A stretch of DNA of 64,000 nucleotides from Piscicola geometra (lineage: Eukaryota > Annelida > Clitellata > Hirudinida > Piscicolidae). This document shows, piece after piece, positions 41,400 through 50,079 of this stretch. The position numbers and the translations under genes are program-made. Each line of letters starts with the position of its first letter. The first letter of the stretch is position 1. The DNA is taken from positions 1,091,268 to 1,155,267 of the forward strand of contig OX030971.1 in assembly GCA_943735955.1 (NCBI GenBank), in the 5' to 3' direction. Below the pieces are notes generated by a model. The model saw nothing but the letters and a program-made list of their open reading frames with translations, was not told the origin of the DNA and did no database searches.

Positions 41400-43860
41400 A
41401 AAAATCTCCCAATGTATATTTGTTTATAACTTTGGCAAATTTAAATCCATTTGTAATTTTTTTAAACTATTTGACTCAGAAATGAATGGAAAACAAGATG
41501 TTATAAAATTTATTTGATGGGTTGATGGCTAGTTGTAATTGAATTTATATAGATGATAAATAATAAAAGGTACTAAAATCGCTATCGTTTTTCTTCAAAT
41601 CGCTCATAGTGGCAATAGAAAAGTATTTTTATTGGGTATCAAACTTTTTTTCAATGTTTGGTGACACAAATATTAATAGTTGATACAAAAACAATTTGCA
41701 CTACAGCAAACAATACTAAATAGTATCGCTGGTACTGTATTGGTCGATACCGGTTCTTTGATTCCAACCCTGGGGAGGACCCCCCCAAGATTTTTCGCAG
41801 ATCACCGCCCCTGATCATATCAAATAGTGTATTCCAAGTGAAGGGCATACAGACTACCGTGCCTATAAAGCTTTCCAGTTCTTCATCCAGGACATTGAAA
41901 ACATTTTGGAGTGGACAAAAAAGGAAACCGAAAAGCGTCATTATGAAAAGTGGAATTGGAAAAAAATTTGTTTGTTAATCGGTGTTCTTATTATTTCTGG
42001 TATTCATAAACGAATCAAGTACCGAAATGTTGAATAAATGTTGGTCAAGAAACCGGCTTGTTTTTATTTCTTCAAGAATCAACTGCCCATTCGGTAAAAG
42101 TAAAATTGTAAATTTCCTTGAAACAATTGATCTAATTTTCATTTATTTTACTATCAAATATACAGCTTTAATTAGTTCACAGACACAGATAAGTACAAAA
42201 CTATTTTTTGAACACTTTATTCAGGTAAAACCAACTATCTCCAAATAATGGTGACATTAAGTGTGTAGGTAGTTTAGAAAGTTCAAGCCGTTGTGCAACA
42301 ATGCATGCCATACAAAGAAATAAACTCACTGATTCCTACAATCTCATCACATGCAAGCCCTTTACAAAGATCATTATCGAGAAAAAAATTAACATCTGCT
42401 GATTACATAGTTTTAATGTTATAGGTTAGGTTAACAAATAAGCTGATACGTATCTAACAGTATAATGCAGATTATATGATTAGTGAGAAGATAAGTTTGC
42501 GAAAGTCACTGCCATACAAAATAAGTTAGGGAAAAATTCGTTTGTCGAGTCGACGAGGACCACTGGGTTTGGCTCTTCTTTTCTTCGGTTATCCTGTTTG
42601 TCTCGCATGTTTTGATAGTAGTAATGACGACATGGAGTCGCGTCTTCAAATGCTGATTGCAATGAGTCTGATGATGGAACAACAGCACAAGGAAAAACTG
42701 CACTTTTATGTCTAAATGTGGAAACATAGCATGGCCAAGTAATCTTGTGTATCCAATTGCAGTTAGGCATGGGAACAGAATATCATGCATGTAAAGTTTG
42801 CTAAACTTGCTTTGTGAAATGTCGACAGTGCAAGACATAGTTTTGCGTCTTGTATAAATTAAACAAAAACTTATTTATCAATTCAATTAATCAGGTCTAG
42901 GAGTTAAAATATTGGAAAGTGTTTTCAATGCATAATTGTTAAATACCAAAAATTTTCAAGCCATTTAACAATATGCTTCCGTTAAAAGGTTGCAATAGTA
43001 AAAGTCTTAAAACCTCAAAGATGTATTTAGTTATGTTTTAAAGGAAAGTGGTTTCAATTCATCGAAGGAGGTCAGCAAGAATGTGTTGATACAACCTAGT
43101 AAAAGAAAAAGAATACAAAATACACGGATGAATGATTCAATTGTAATGAGTTCTCTTGATTGCGGTGAGACATTTTGAACAATGAAAAATTAAACAAGTT
43201 TTTATTAGTTTACTGGACAATGTAATAGGGGAAATTCAAACATGATTTAACGATAAAGCAGTAACAGCACTTATTCTTACATTAAATTAATTTTGAATAT
43301 AAAGAATTGAACCATTAATTCACATGTCAGAGGAAGAAGTAAAAAAAATAATTAGCAGAATCCCTAAATATTGTGAAAAAATATTTAACGAAAGACAATA
43401 AATTCAAACCTTAACAAACAATTTAATGAAATCAAAGATGTATTTCAATCAAAATTATTTTGTTCATTGAAATTACTATAGAAAAATCAACTTCAACATG
43501 TGGAAATTCATTTCCGACAGTGAATAGAATTATCGTTCTGCATAGACGATCAATGTCACATAACATAAAAACTCAACCAGCATCACCATCAAAGATACAT
43601 TTAAAACACTCGAGAGCATATTTACTTTCACACTTCACTTCAATCATCCAATTATCACACAATCATCAGGGCCTGGAACGAGGGTAGAAACTGTAGCGTG
43701 CGCAAGTTTAGGTATGTCTACCTATGCACGTGAAGACGGGAATCGGCAAACGAAGAAGAGGAACCACTGGATGCTCAACGGTCAAAAAGGCGATTTTCAG
43801 CAAAGCGTTGTGAAACGCTAAGGGCATGACAAGCCACGAAGAACATCGTGGTCATCCATT
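41400..43860. other. AT-rich arm segment without recognisable genes (right arm)
   Basis: Mirror of 31,000-33,400. Small open frames on the minus strand (41,651-41,941, 42,480-42,838) match the left-arm ones with a few substitutions. I see no known family and no splice or promoter signals worth calling. Confidence 0.5.
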
Positions 43861-43864
43861 GCAC

Positions 43865-44973
43865 CCGTATCCATCTCCAGCCGTCTCGACTAGGCACATG
43901 GAATGTTCGGATAATCCTGGACAAAGATGATGTAGACCAACAATGTACCCACGTCTTCTGAATCATACCGCCTTTTCAGCGCAGATCTTGGAGAAGTGGG
44001 CTGAACACTTCGACACGTCATGAATCGCCCTTCTACAATCATCGTCGATGCCATTAATCGTCTTTCCAAAGTGCTTAGCAACAAAGCACTGGATGATCCT
44101 CGAAACTTGCAAGAGACACAGACAGCAATTCGTCTTCATTCCAGTGGCAAAGCAGCTTGTTCAGACGCTATACCAGCTGAGGTCTACAAGGAGGGTCCTT
44201 CATGACTAAAAAGCTTCACCAGTTGTTATAATGATGTGGATAAAATAGGCGATTTCGCAGGAATTCAAAGATGCTTCCATCATACACTTCTACAAGCGTA
44301 AAGTAAGTAGACAAGCCTGTGACATCCACAGAGGTATAGCACTGCTTTCTATTGCAGAAAAAATATTTGCAAGAATCCTGCTCAACCGCCTCACAGTCCA
44401 CTTTATCCAAGATCTTCCCAAAAAAACGAGAAAACATTGACATGTTCGCTGCCAGGCAGTGTCAGGAGTAAAACTCTGACCTGTTTTCTACATATTTGGA
44501 CCTCACCAAGGTTTTTGACATCGTCAGTAGAAAGGGTCTGTGGAAGATCATGGCAAAGTACGGTTGTCTAAAGAAATTCATTGTCTTGGTGCGAAAATTC
44601 CACAGAGGCATGCATGCCAGAGTCCAGGACAGTGGAGAATCATTTGATCCTTTTCTAGTTACGAACAAGGTCAAGCAAGGTTGCGTCTAGCACCAACTCT
44701 GTTTAGTCTTGTTTTCAGCCATGCTGACTGATGCCTTCAGAGATGAGTTGGTTGGGATCAATCTGAGTACCGCACAGATGGCATACTGTTCAACCTTCGG
44801 AGGCTCCAGGCAAAAACCATGGTTACGAGAGACATCACCAGATATCTGCTGTTTGCTGATGACTGTGCCCTCAACGCGCTCTCAGAAGCCAACATGCAAC
44901 GCAGCGTTAACCTGTTCTCCAGCGCCTGTATAAACTTTGACCTGACGATCAGAACAAAGAAGACTGAAAACAT
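43865..44973 (+). pseudogene. LINE endonuclease/RT pseudogene (right arm)
   Basis: Plus-strand mirror of 29,730-30,870. In order: the endonuclease start RLGTWNVRIILDKDD, a deletion, NRPSTIIVDAINRLSKVLSN, SSGKAACSDAIPAEVYKEGP, DLTKVFDIVSRKGLWKIMAK (motif A), FDPFLVTNKVKQGCV (motif B), LTDAFRDELVGINL, then in another frame the FADD-like motif C neighbourhood and TIRTKKTEN. Frameshifts and stops are shared with the left copy, with a few private substitutions (Leu for Pro after YGC). It ends where the AT minisatellite begins. Confidence 0.85.
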
Positions 44974-45404
44974 TAATTTAAACTAACTTTAATTTAAATT
45001 AACTTTAATTTAAACTAACTTTAATTTAAACTAACTTTAATTTAAACTAACTTTAATTTAAACTAACTTTAATTTAAATTAACTTTAATTTAAATTAACT
45101 TTAATTTAAAATAACTTTAATTTAAAATAACTTTAATTTAAAATAATTTTAATTTAAATTAACTTTAATTTAAATTAACTTTAATTTAAATTAACTTTAA
45201 TTTAAATTAACTTTAATTTAAATTAACTTTAATTTAAACTAACTTTAATTTAAATTAACTTTAATTTAAACTAACTTTAATTTAAAATAACTTTAATTCA
45301 AACTAACTTTAATTCAAACTAACTTTAATTTAAACTAACTTTAATTTAAAATAACTTTAATTTAAACTAACTTGAATTTAAATTAAATTTAATTTAAATT
45401 AACT
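44974..45404. repeat. 16-bp AT-rich minisatellite, first block (right arm)
   Basis: Inverse of the 29,409 array (units aattaactttaattta and aactaactttaattta). It is longer than the left-arm array and is interrupted by the CENP-B/pogo fragment before continuing at 45,943. Confidence 0.93.
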
Positions 45405-45424
45405 TTATTTGACGTCAATGCCAT
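45405..45424. repeat. 20-bp direct repeat containing a CRE-like palindrome, copy 1
   Basis: ttatttgacgtcaatgccat, identical to 46,439-46,458, contains the palindrome tgacgtca. It marks the left edge of the CENP-B/pogo fragment. It could be a regulatory site, but the duplication is better explained by copying or insertion. Confidence 0.7.
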
Positions 45425-45445
45425 GTCAACAGCGGAAAAACACAC

Positions 45446-45943
45446 ATGCAAGCGGCAGAGGAGTTCAATGCATCAAGATCTTCTATAAGCCAAATGCTAA
45501 AAGATGCAGACGGCATACGACAAGCACTTCTCAAGAACAAAAACAACAAAAGAAGAAAGGTGCTCGGCTGTGAATCGAAGTTGTCGATCATTGATGACAT
45601 GGTGCACTCGTGGTTCATACAGGTTGACACTCCCTTTCTCGACCTCACCAGTGAGGTGCTACAGGCCAAAGCTGTGGACTTCCGAGACAGGATCCTCGAG
45701 GAGTACCAGTATGTGATGAAGCCTGAAATCGCTGAGTCTCTCGAGAACTTCAAGGCCTCCAATGGCTGGGTGTGGGGCTACATCAAGAGGAAGGGACTCA
45801 CTTGTCAGCGAATGGGCGCCAAAACCTCAACTGCTCATGTTCTTGAAGGGGAGGAACGCTTGCAAGAGATTCGCAGACTGCTAAGCAAACTCACTTATGT
45901 AAACCCCCAACCAAAGCAAATACACCCTACTGATACACTTTAA
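45446..45943 (+). pseudogene. pogo/CENP-B-type DNA-binding domain, truncated transposase
   Basis: 165 open residues. The first helix-turn-helix lies near AAEEFNASRSSISQMLKDAD. A CENP-B type HTH follows: LGCESKLSIIDDMVHSWFIQ, then AKAVDFRDRILEEYQYVMKP and FKASNGWVWGYIKRKGLTCQ, the signature 'F.aS.gWl..fkkR.gi'. These bind DNA in Tigger/pogo transposases and CENP-B/Jerky proteins. The frame ends after LLSKLTYVN, where the DDE catalytic domain would begin, and the AT minisatellite resumes immediately. The HTH part looks intact and could be a recent insertion, but it has no catalytic domain. It is absent from the left arm. Confidence 0.75.
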
Positions 45944-46242
45944 TTTAAACTAACTTTAATTTAAACTAACTTTAATTTAAAATAACTTTAATTTAAAATA
46001 ACTTTAATTTAAAATAACTTTAATTTAAATTAACTTAAATTTAAATTGAATTTAATTTAAACTAACTTTAATTTAAATTAACTTTAAGTTAAATTAACTT
46101 TAATTTAAATTAACTTTAATTTAAATTAACTTTAATTTAAATTAACTTTAATTTAAATTAACTTTAATTTAAATTAACTTTAATTTAAATTAACTTTAAT
46201 TTAAATTAACTTTAATTCAAACTAACTTTAATTTAAACTAAG
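45943..46242. repeat. 16-bp AT-rich minisatellite, second block (right arm)
   Basis: Continuation of the array after the CENP-B/pogo fragment. It ends at the gcaaaaggctcaacacagtg LINE remnant. Confidence 0.93.
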
Positions 46243-46385
46243 CAAAAGGCTCAACACAGTGGACCGGTTGCAGGAGTCTGCTGGAGGCCTCGAGGCCCAA
46301 GCTGCAGCTGCATGGCATATATGAAAAGTGTTTCATAGCCCCTGAGGACCTGAACCTTCTCGCACAATAATCACCAGTCAGATAA
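46243..46385 (+). pseudogene. LINE remnant fused to deleted coiled-coil exon copy (right arm)
   Basis: gcaaaaggctcaacacagtg is the LINE codon run GKRLNTVDR also present at 54,300. At accgg it changes to ttgcaggagtctgctgg, a copy of the exon at 46,623 with 38 nt missing. The mirror copy is at 29,285-29,408. Confidence 0.6.
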
Positions 46386-46474
46386 TTAAGCACGGGAACC
46401 GAAACGACTAAAAGTAAACTTCACCTACATCATGGTGATTATTTGACGTCAATGCCATAAAAATAATCACCTAT

Positions 46475-46595
46475 ATTCTGAATGAGCCGGTGTGCAGGAA
46501 AAGACGCAGCAGCATGATGTCCGACAAACAATGATGCTGCTTATTATGATTATTATTTTTGTTCCTACTTTTTTACGCACAAACACACGTGAAAT
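46475..46595. repeat. copy of the 37,176-37,303 block
   Basis: Direct-orientation copy with small deletions, followed by a (CA)n run up to 46,622. Together with the exon after it, this segment is absent from the left arm. Confidence 0.85.
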
Positions 46596-46622
46596 CTTTT
46601 TCACACACACACACACACACAG

Positions 46623-46763
46623 TTGCAGGAGGAGGTGGGCAGATGCAGGAGTTTGAAGGCACAGAACAGTCTGCTGGAGGCCTCGAGGCCCAAGCTGCAG
46701 CTGCATGGCATATATGAAAAGTGTTTCATAGCCCCTGAGGACCTGAACCTACTCGCACAATAA
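46623..46763 (+). CDS. terminal exon-like segment of a coiled-coil protein
   Basis: After a (CA)n run and an ag acceptor, the phase-0 frame reads LQEEVGRCRSLKAQNSLLEA, SRPKLQLHGIYEKCFIAPED, LNLLAQ and stop: 46 residues, helical and charged, with a complete end. It could follow on from the coiled-coil exons at 62.2-63.6 kb, whose last visible exon ends in phase 0 at QLLRHQNK. It is an undeleted version of the segments at 46,256 and 29,285. The hAT-like element inserted 11 bp after its stop codon. The family is not recognised. Confidence 0.5.
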   Translation: MQEEVGRCRSLKAQNSLLEASRPKLQLHGIYEKCFIAPEDLNLLAQ

Positions 46764-46766
46764 TCA

Positions 46767-48279
46767 CCAGTCAGTAGGGTGCTTCCAAAAAATGAAAGTA
46801 TCAGGATCGTGTTCGCCAACCCTGCATTACATGATGCTAGTTAGAAAAAGGCTGTAAAAAAAATTGGTGGAAAATAATAATATTTAGGACAGGCTCAACG
46901 CTTTCAAAGTTTTCAATATTTGTGTCAAAACCTGCGATCGCGAGTTAAAACCTGTAGAACACATCTATGACAGTTGTAGATACTTTATTAACTGAAAATT
47001 TATCCAGCGTCAAAATCAAAATTATCAGTATTAATATTCAATAGTCATCAAAAATCATTCAAAAGTCCTAACGTTTATGTTCTTTGGGAACTAACTGTAA
47101 CTTGGCATCAACTGCTGATGACTTAGTCGGTGCCGAAAACTTTTTTCTATGGTCCTCGACGACTTGAAGGAGATATTGCTTCTGTTCTTCATTGCGTGTC
47201 AAACTCGTGTTGAACTCTTGAATCAACGCAACCCCACGTTCAGCCAAGTCATTGACGACTTTGACAGATTGCACAAGTCGTTTGCTTTCTTGATACTCTG
47301 ATTGAGATTCCCACTCACTGGGATCGACCTGCAAGAAGTCCTGGGATATGCCAAGAATCGTGAATAAATAGTTAGTGCTCTTTGTAACAAAGTTGTGAAG
47401 TTTCTTAGTAGTTGGATGCTCAAATGGCTGAATTCGTTTTAGAGGCTCATCTGAGCCTTCAACTTCTTGGAGTGCCACTACCATCAAGCGCTTCTCCTCT
47501 ATAGTGACAGCATCATCAAAGAAGCCAAAGGCAATAAGTGTTTCAGAGAGATACCAAAGGTGTCGCTCAAAGGCTGTAGTGGCAGCCTTGGCAATTTCAG
47601 TATTTGGATATTCAGATAAAGCACATAACAGTGCAAGGTCTTGTCGTGGAGCACAGTTTGCAGCTGGACTTTCAAACCAGTATTTCAGATATACTTTAGT
47701 GATGAACAAACTTACTTCTTGCAGGTGATGCCATATTTTCTGACCATAGGAAAGACCTCTAGATTTTCGACAGCTGGCGCCTGCGTCTAGTGGATCGTAT
47801 TGTTTGCGAAATAACCACATCTTTATGGAATAAATGGCCCTCGCCATCCATCGAGCTCTGTGAATAGCACCAGGGTACCGAAACCGTATTCCACGTTCAG
47901 GTGTGCCTCCTAAGAAAATGATAGACAGTTCAAGCAATTCACAGTAGTCGTCACGAGGTTGAAATTTATTCAGCTGAGACTGTGCAAACTTTATGACATC
48001 ATCCTTCCAAGGAGCTATCATACTTGCTAAAGTGTTATCTTCAACTGCTGTACAAAATAACTTCTGGTCAATACGGGGCCAACAAATTTTGAAATGACCA
48101 AACAACTGGTAAAAACGTGTATTTTGAAACGTGTTGAGCATGTTCTAAATATTAATTTAATTAAGAAATATTTTGGCTGTTGAGTTTTTATGTGATACAT
48201 CATCAAATGATGGGTTGGTCGATAATGAATACCTAATTTAAAAATTTAGCATTATGGATGGAAGCACCCTACCAGTCAG
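46767..48279. mobile_element. hAT-like element, 1,497 bp, 13-bp TIRs, 8-bp target duplication
   Basis: The element spans 46,775-48,271. Its ends are perfect 13-bp inverted repeats (tagggtgcttcca). It is flanked by the 8-bp direct repeat ccagtcag (46,767-46,774 and 48,272-48,279). The same locus without the element occurs once as ccagtcag in the left arm (29,269-29,276, reverse) and again at 46,369-46,382. Target duplication length and TAGGG terminus fit the hAT superfamily. Its only large ORF is the uncharacterised protein at 47,068-48,141, so either the element is non-autonomous carrying cargo, or the ORF is a very divergent mobility protein. Confidence 0.88.
47068..48141 (-). CDS. uncharacterised invertebrate protein carried by the hAT-like element
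   Basis: An intact 357-residue frame starting MLNTFQNTRFYQLFGHFKIC, with leader ATG 130 bp inside the element end. Recognisable blocks are YCELLELSIIFLGGTPERGI, FRYPGAIHRARWMARAIYSI, HLWYLSETLIAFGFFDDAVT, EEKRLMVVALQEVEG, FLQVDPSEWE and VKVVNDLAERGVALIQEFNT, followed by NEEQKQYLLQVVEDHRKKF. From memory, proteins with this block order are frequent, unannotated and multicopy in arthropod and cnidarian genomes; I know of no assigned function. I see no BED finger, no obvious DDE triad and no hAT dimerisation motif. It has no signal peptide or membrane segment. The intact frame inside a decayed neighbourhood implies recent insertion. Confidence 0.8.
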   Translation of the reverse strand: MLNTFQNTRFYQLFGHFKICWPRIDQKLFCTAVEDNTLASMIAPWKDDVIKFAQSQLNKFQPRDDYCELLELSIIFLGGTPERGIRFRYPGAIHRARWMARAIYSIKMWLFRKQYDPLDAGASCRKSRGLSYGQKIWHHLQEVSLFITKVYLKYWFESPAANCAPRQDLALLCALSEYPNTEIAKAATTAFERHLWYLSETLIAFGFFDDAVTIEEKRLMVVALQEVEGSDEPLKRIQPFEHPTTKKLHNFVTKSTNYLFTILGISQDFLQVDPSEWESQSEYQESKRLVQSVKVVNDLAERGVALIQEFNTSLTRNEEQKQYLLQVVEDHRKKFSAPTKSSAVDAKLQLVPKEHKR

Positions 48280-48432
48280 ATAATATATATTAACGATTTT
48301 TCCGTTTTAGCTACAACCGGAATAATGACGTGACCAAGGCATTGTGGACGGGAATCAACGAACCAAGGACAATGGTTCAGCTTCAAGCCCTTGAGCTGCT
48401 TGGAAAAATTGTCACTGGGCCTTAGATGACAC

Positions 48433-48590
48433 AGGTCTACGGGACACAATTAAAACCTCTCCAATCTTGAGATGGTAAGGATTGAAATAATAACACAAGC
48501 ACGCATGATATTTCTTCTCTTATGAATCACGGCGCTGTGGATCGCCTCGAAGATAGAGAAGAAAGTTGTCGTCACTGTCGGCGATTATTT
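48433..48590. other. junction outside the right arm, no gene recognised
   Basis: Unique sequence between the end of arm homology and the HECT fragment. The left side has the Harbinger and LINE endonuclease fragments at the corresponding position, so the two sides differ here. Confidence 0.5.
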
Positions 48591-48858
48591 GTTCTTCACG
48601 GATAATGCTTACAACAAGTGTGAGAAAGGATTGTCTACAATCACAGACTCCTTCTCCATAATCAACCATAAAAACGACAATACCATAAAAAACCTAACAA
48701 GACAATTCCTCCTAGAAACTTTTTGGAAAGTCATCGAAGCCTTAAGTGATGAAGAACGCAGTTGCTTCATCCGATTCGTAACAGGAAGACGAAGACTACC
48801 TTTTAACATCGAAGTCTGGGCTAACAATGTCAAGTCAGGTGAGAGAACCTGCTACTAG
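48589..48858 (+). pseudogene. HECT E3 ligase C-lobe fragment (right copy)
   Basis: The 89-residue frame contains LLETFWKVIEALSDEERSCF then IRFVTGRRRLP, the conserved HECT C-lobe stretch 'FW.v.esfs.eeRs.FlrFvtGrsrLP' found in HERC-type ligases. The catalytic Cys region, which lies about 60 residues further on in real HECT domains, is not present. The preceding residues (MFFTDNAYNKCEKGLSTITD) are less clearly HECT. It adjoins retroelement sequence, and a shorter copy sits in the left inverted element. It is therefore a captured gene fragment rather than a working ligase. Confidence 0.6.
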
Positions 48859-48895
48859 TACCACGTAACTAGTACAACCTGTGGCGTGGTCGGAT

Positions 48896-49132
48896 GGACT
48901 CACGAGAATTGTCATGCCTACCATTGAAGAGAAAAGACTAGTGCTGAGGATGGCGAAAGAACTCCGGCACTCCGCCAATGAGACGAATAAGAAGATATTC
49001 ATTAATCCTGACATGACAAAGAAACAACAAGAGATGTCAAAAAATTTGAGGGCTCAGCTAGCAAAGAAGAGACAGGACCACCCCAAAAGCAAATACGTAT
49101 CTGACGTTAATTTTTCAAGCATTAACGGGTAG
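48896..49132 (+). pseudogene. retroelement ORF1-like C-terminal segment (right copy)
   Basis: TRIVMPTIEEKRLVLRMAKE, LRHSANETNKKIFINPDMTK, then a basic end LAKKRQDHPKSKYVSDVNFS and a stop three bases before the coil-ORF ATG. It is near-identical to the minus-strand copy at 27,054-27,250. The neat spacing to the next ATG in both copies suggests a two-ORF arrangement in the parent element. Confidence 0.6.
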
Positions 49133-49134
49133 AC

Positions 49135-50058
49135 ATGGAGAAGTTGAAAAAGGAGTTGGAGGAGGGGAAGAAGGGAGAGGAGGAGGGGAGGCTGCAGATG
49201 GTGGAGAAGTACAGGCAGGAGATGGGCAAGCAGCAACACTTCTATGAGTTCGTTCCATCTATCCATCCTTCTTTCTTTTCACTCACTCACTCACGCACAC
49301 ATACACAAACACACACAGGCATTCACACGCGCAATATAAAGTACACACACACTCGCACGCACAGGGACTCAATGATGCGACAGGTGGAGAGGGTGAAGGA
49401 GTTGGAGGAGGGGAAGAAGGAGTTGGAGGAGGGGAAGAAGGAGATGGAGGAGAGGAAGAAGGAGATCGAGACATTCAATAACCCAACGAAAGACACAAAC
49501 GATAAACCCGACAACAATACCACAACAACCAACGCACAGGACACATTGATTGAGAAACTATGCAAAATAACCATAGAACTCAACGAAATAGACGCAGATC
49601 TTACAATTTACTCAGACACGGATGTTAATGAAATAACATACGACCAGATTGGAGAAACTAAGAAAGAGAAAATAACAAAACTCAAAGAAATAGACGACAC
49701 CATCAAGAACCTGAAAGATATTACCACACCAGACAGAAAGAGAATCACAAAACTAAGAACAAGGATAATAGACCTAAGTGATAAATATCATTACACACAC
49801 GACTTACTAACAAATTTCAAAGAAGGGTACGACTCACCCACAAAATCCAATCCCAACACGACTCCCCCGGCTAAGACAAACACAAGAAGATCTAGCAAGA
49901 CACCACCACTCCCCCCCCCATCAAACGAACCAACCCCCAACCCCAACCCGAACACTAACCTTAACCCTAACCCCACCCCTAACCCCACCACTACCACTAC
50001 CCCTAACCCTTACCCTAACCCCAACCCTAACCCCACTAATGCTCGTCATTATTATTAA
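49135..50058 (+). CDS. retroelement coiled-coil / Pro-Asn-rich protein
   Basis: 307 open residues. In order: a short heptad block ([18 protein letters not shown]), a basic segment ending QHFYEFVPSIHPSFF, a His/Thr-rich repeat-derived stretch, a second heptad block ([20 protein letters not shown], about residues 85-105), an acidic helical region (TLIEKLCKITIELNEIDADL to DKYHYTHDLLTNFKEGY), then a Pro/Asn/Thr-rich C-terminus encoded by telomere-like DNA. The left-hand relative on the minus strand has the same parts, but its second heptad block has expanded to about 330 units. No enzyme motif is visible. It is perhaps a structural ORF1-type protein; its relation to the RT fragment downstream is inferred from proximity. 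Confidence 0.6.
   Translation: MEKLKKELEEGKKGEEEGRLQMVEKYRQEMGKQQHFYEFVPSIHPSFFSLTHSRTHTQTHTGIHTRNIKYTHTRTHRDSMMRQVERVKELEEGKKELEEGKKEMEERKKEIETFNNPTKDTNDKPDNNTTTTNAQDTLIEKLCKITIELNEIDADLTIYSDTDVNEITYDQIGETKKEKITKLKEIDDTIKNLKDITTPDRKRITKLRTRIIDLSDKYHYTHDLLTNFKEGYDSPTKSNPNTTPPAKTNTRRSSKTPPLPPPSNEPTPNPNPNTNLNPNPTPNPTTTTTPNPYPNPNPNPTNARHYY
49930..50036 (+). repeat. degenerate telomere-like repeats (CCCTAA-type) inside the ORF
   Basis: Repeated aaccctaacccc, acccctaaccc, ttaccctaac and aaccccaac units, resembling the C-rich strand of TTAGGG telomeric repeats with variants. They encode the PNPNPNT/NLNPNPTPN tail of the preceding ORF. Confidence 0.75.
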
Positions 50059-50079
50059 TATTATAAACTTCCAATTGCT

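Larger units (their letters stand above)
39405..48432. repeat. right arm of large inverted duplication
   Basis: Inverse of 29,115-35,430. It is longer because it carries extra DNA: a CENP-B/pogo fragment inside the AT minisatellite (45,425-45,940), a partly duplicated block (46,385-46,774) and a complete 1,497-bp hAT-like insertion with its 8-bp target duplication (46,775-48,279). Confidence 0.93.
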
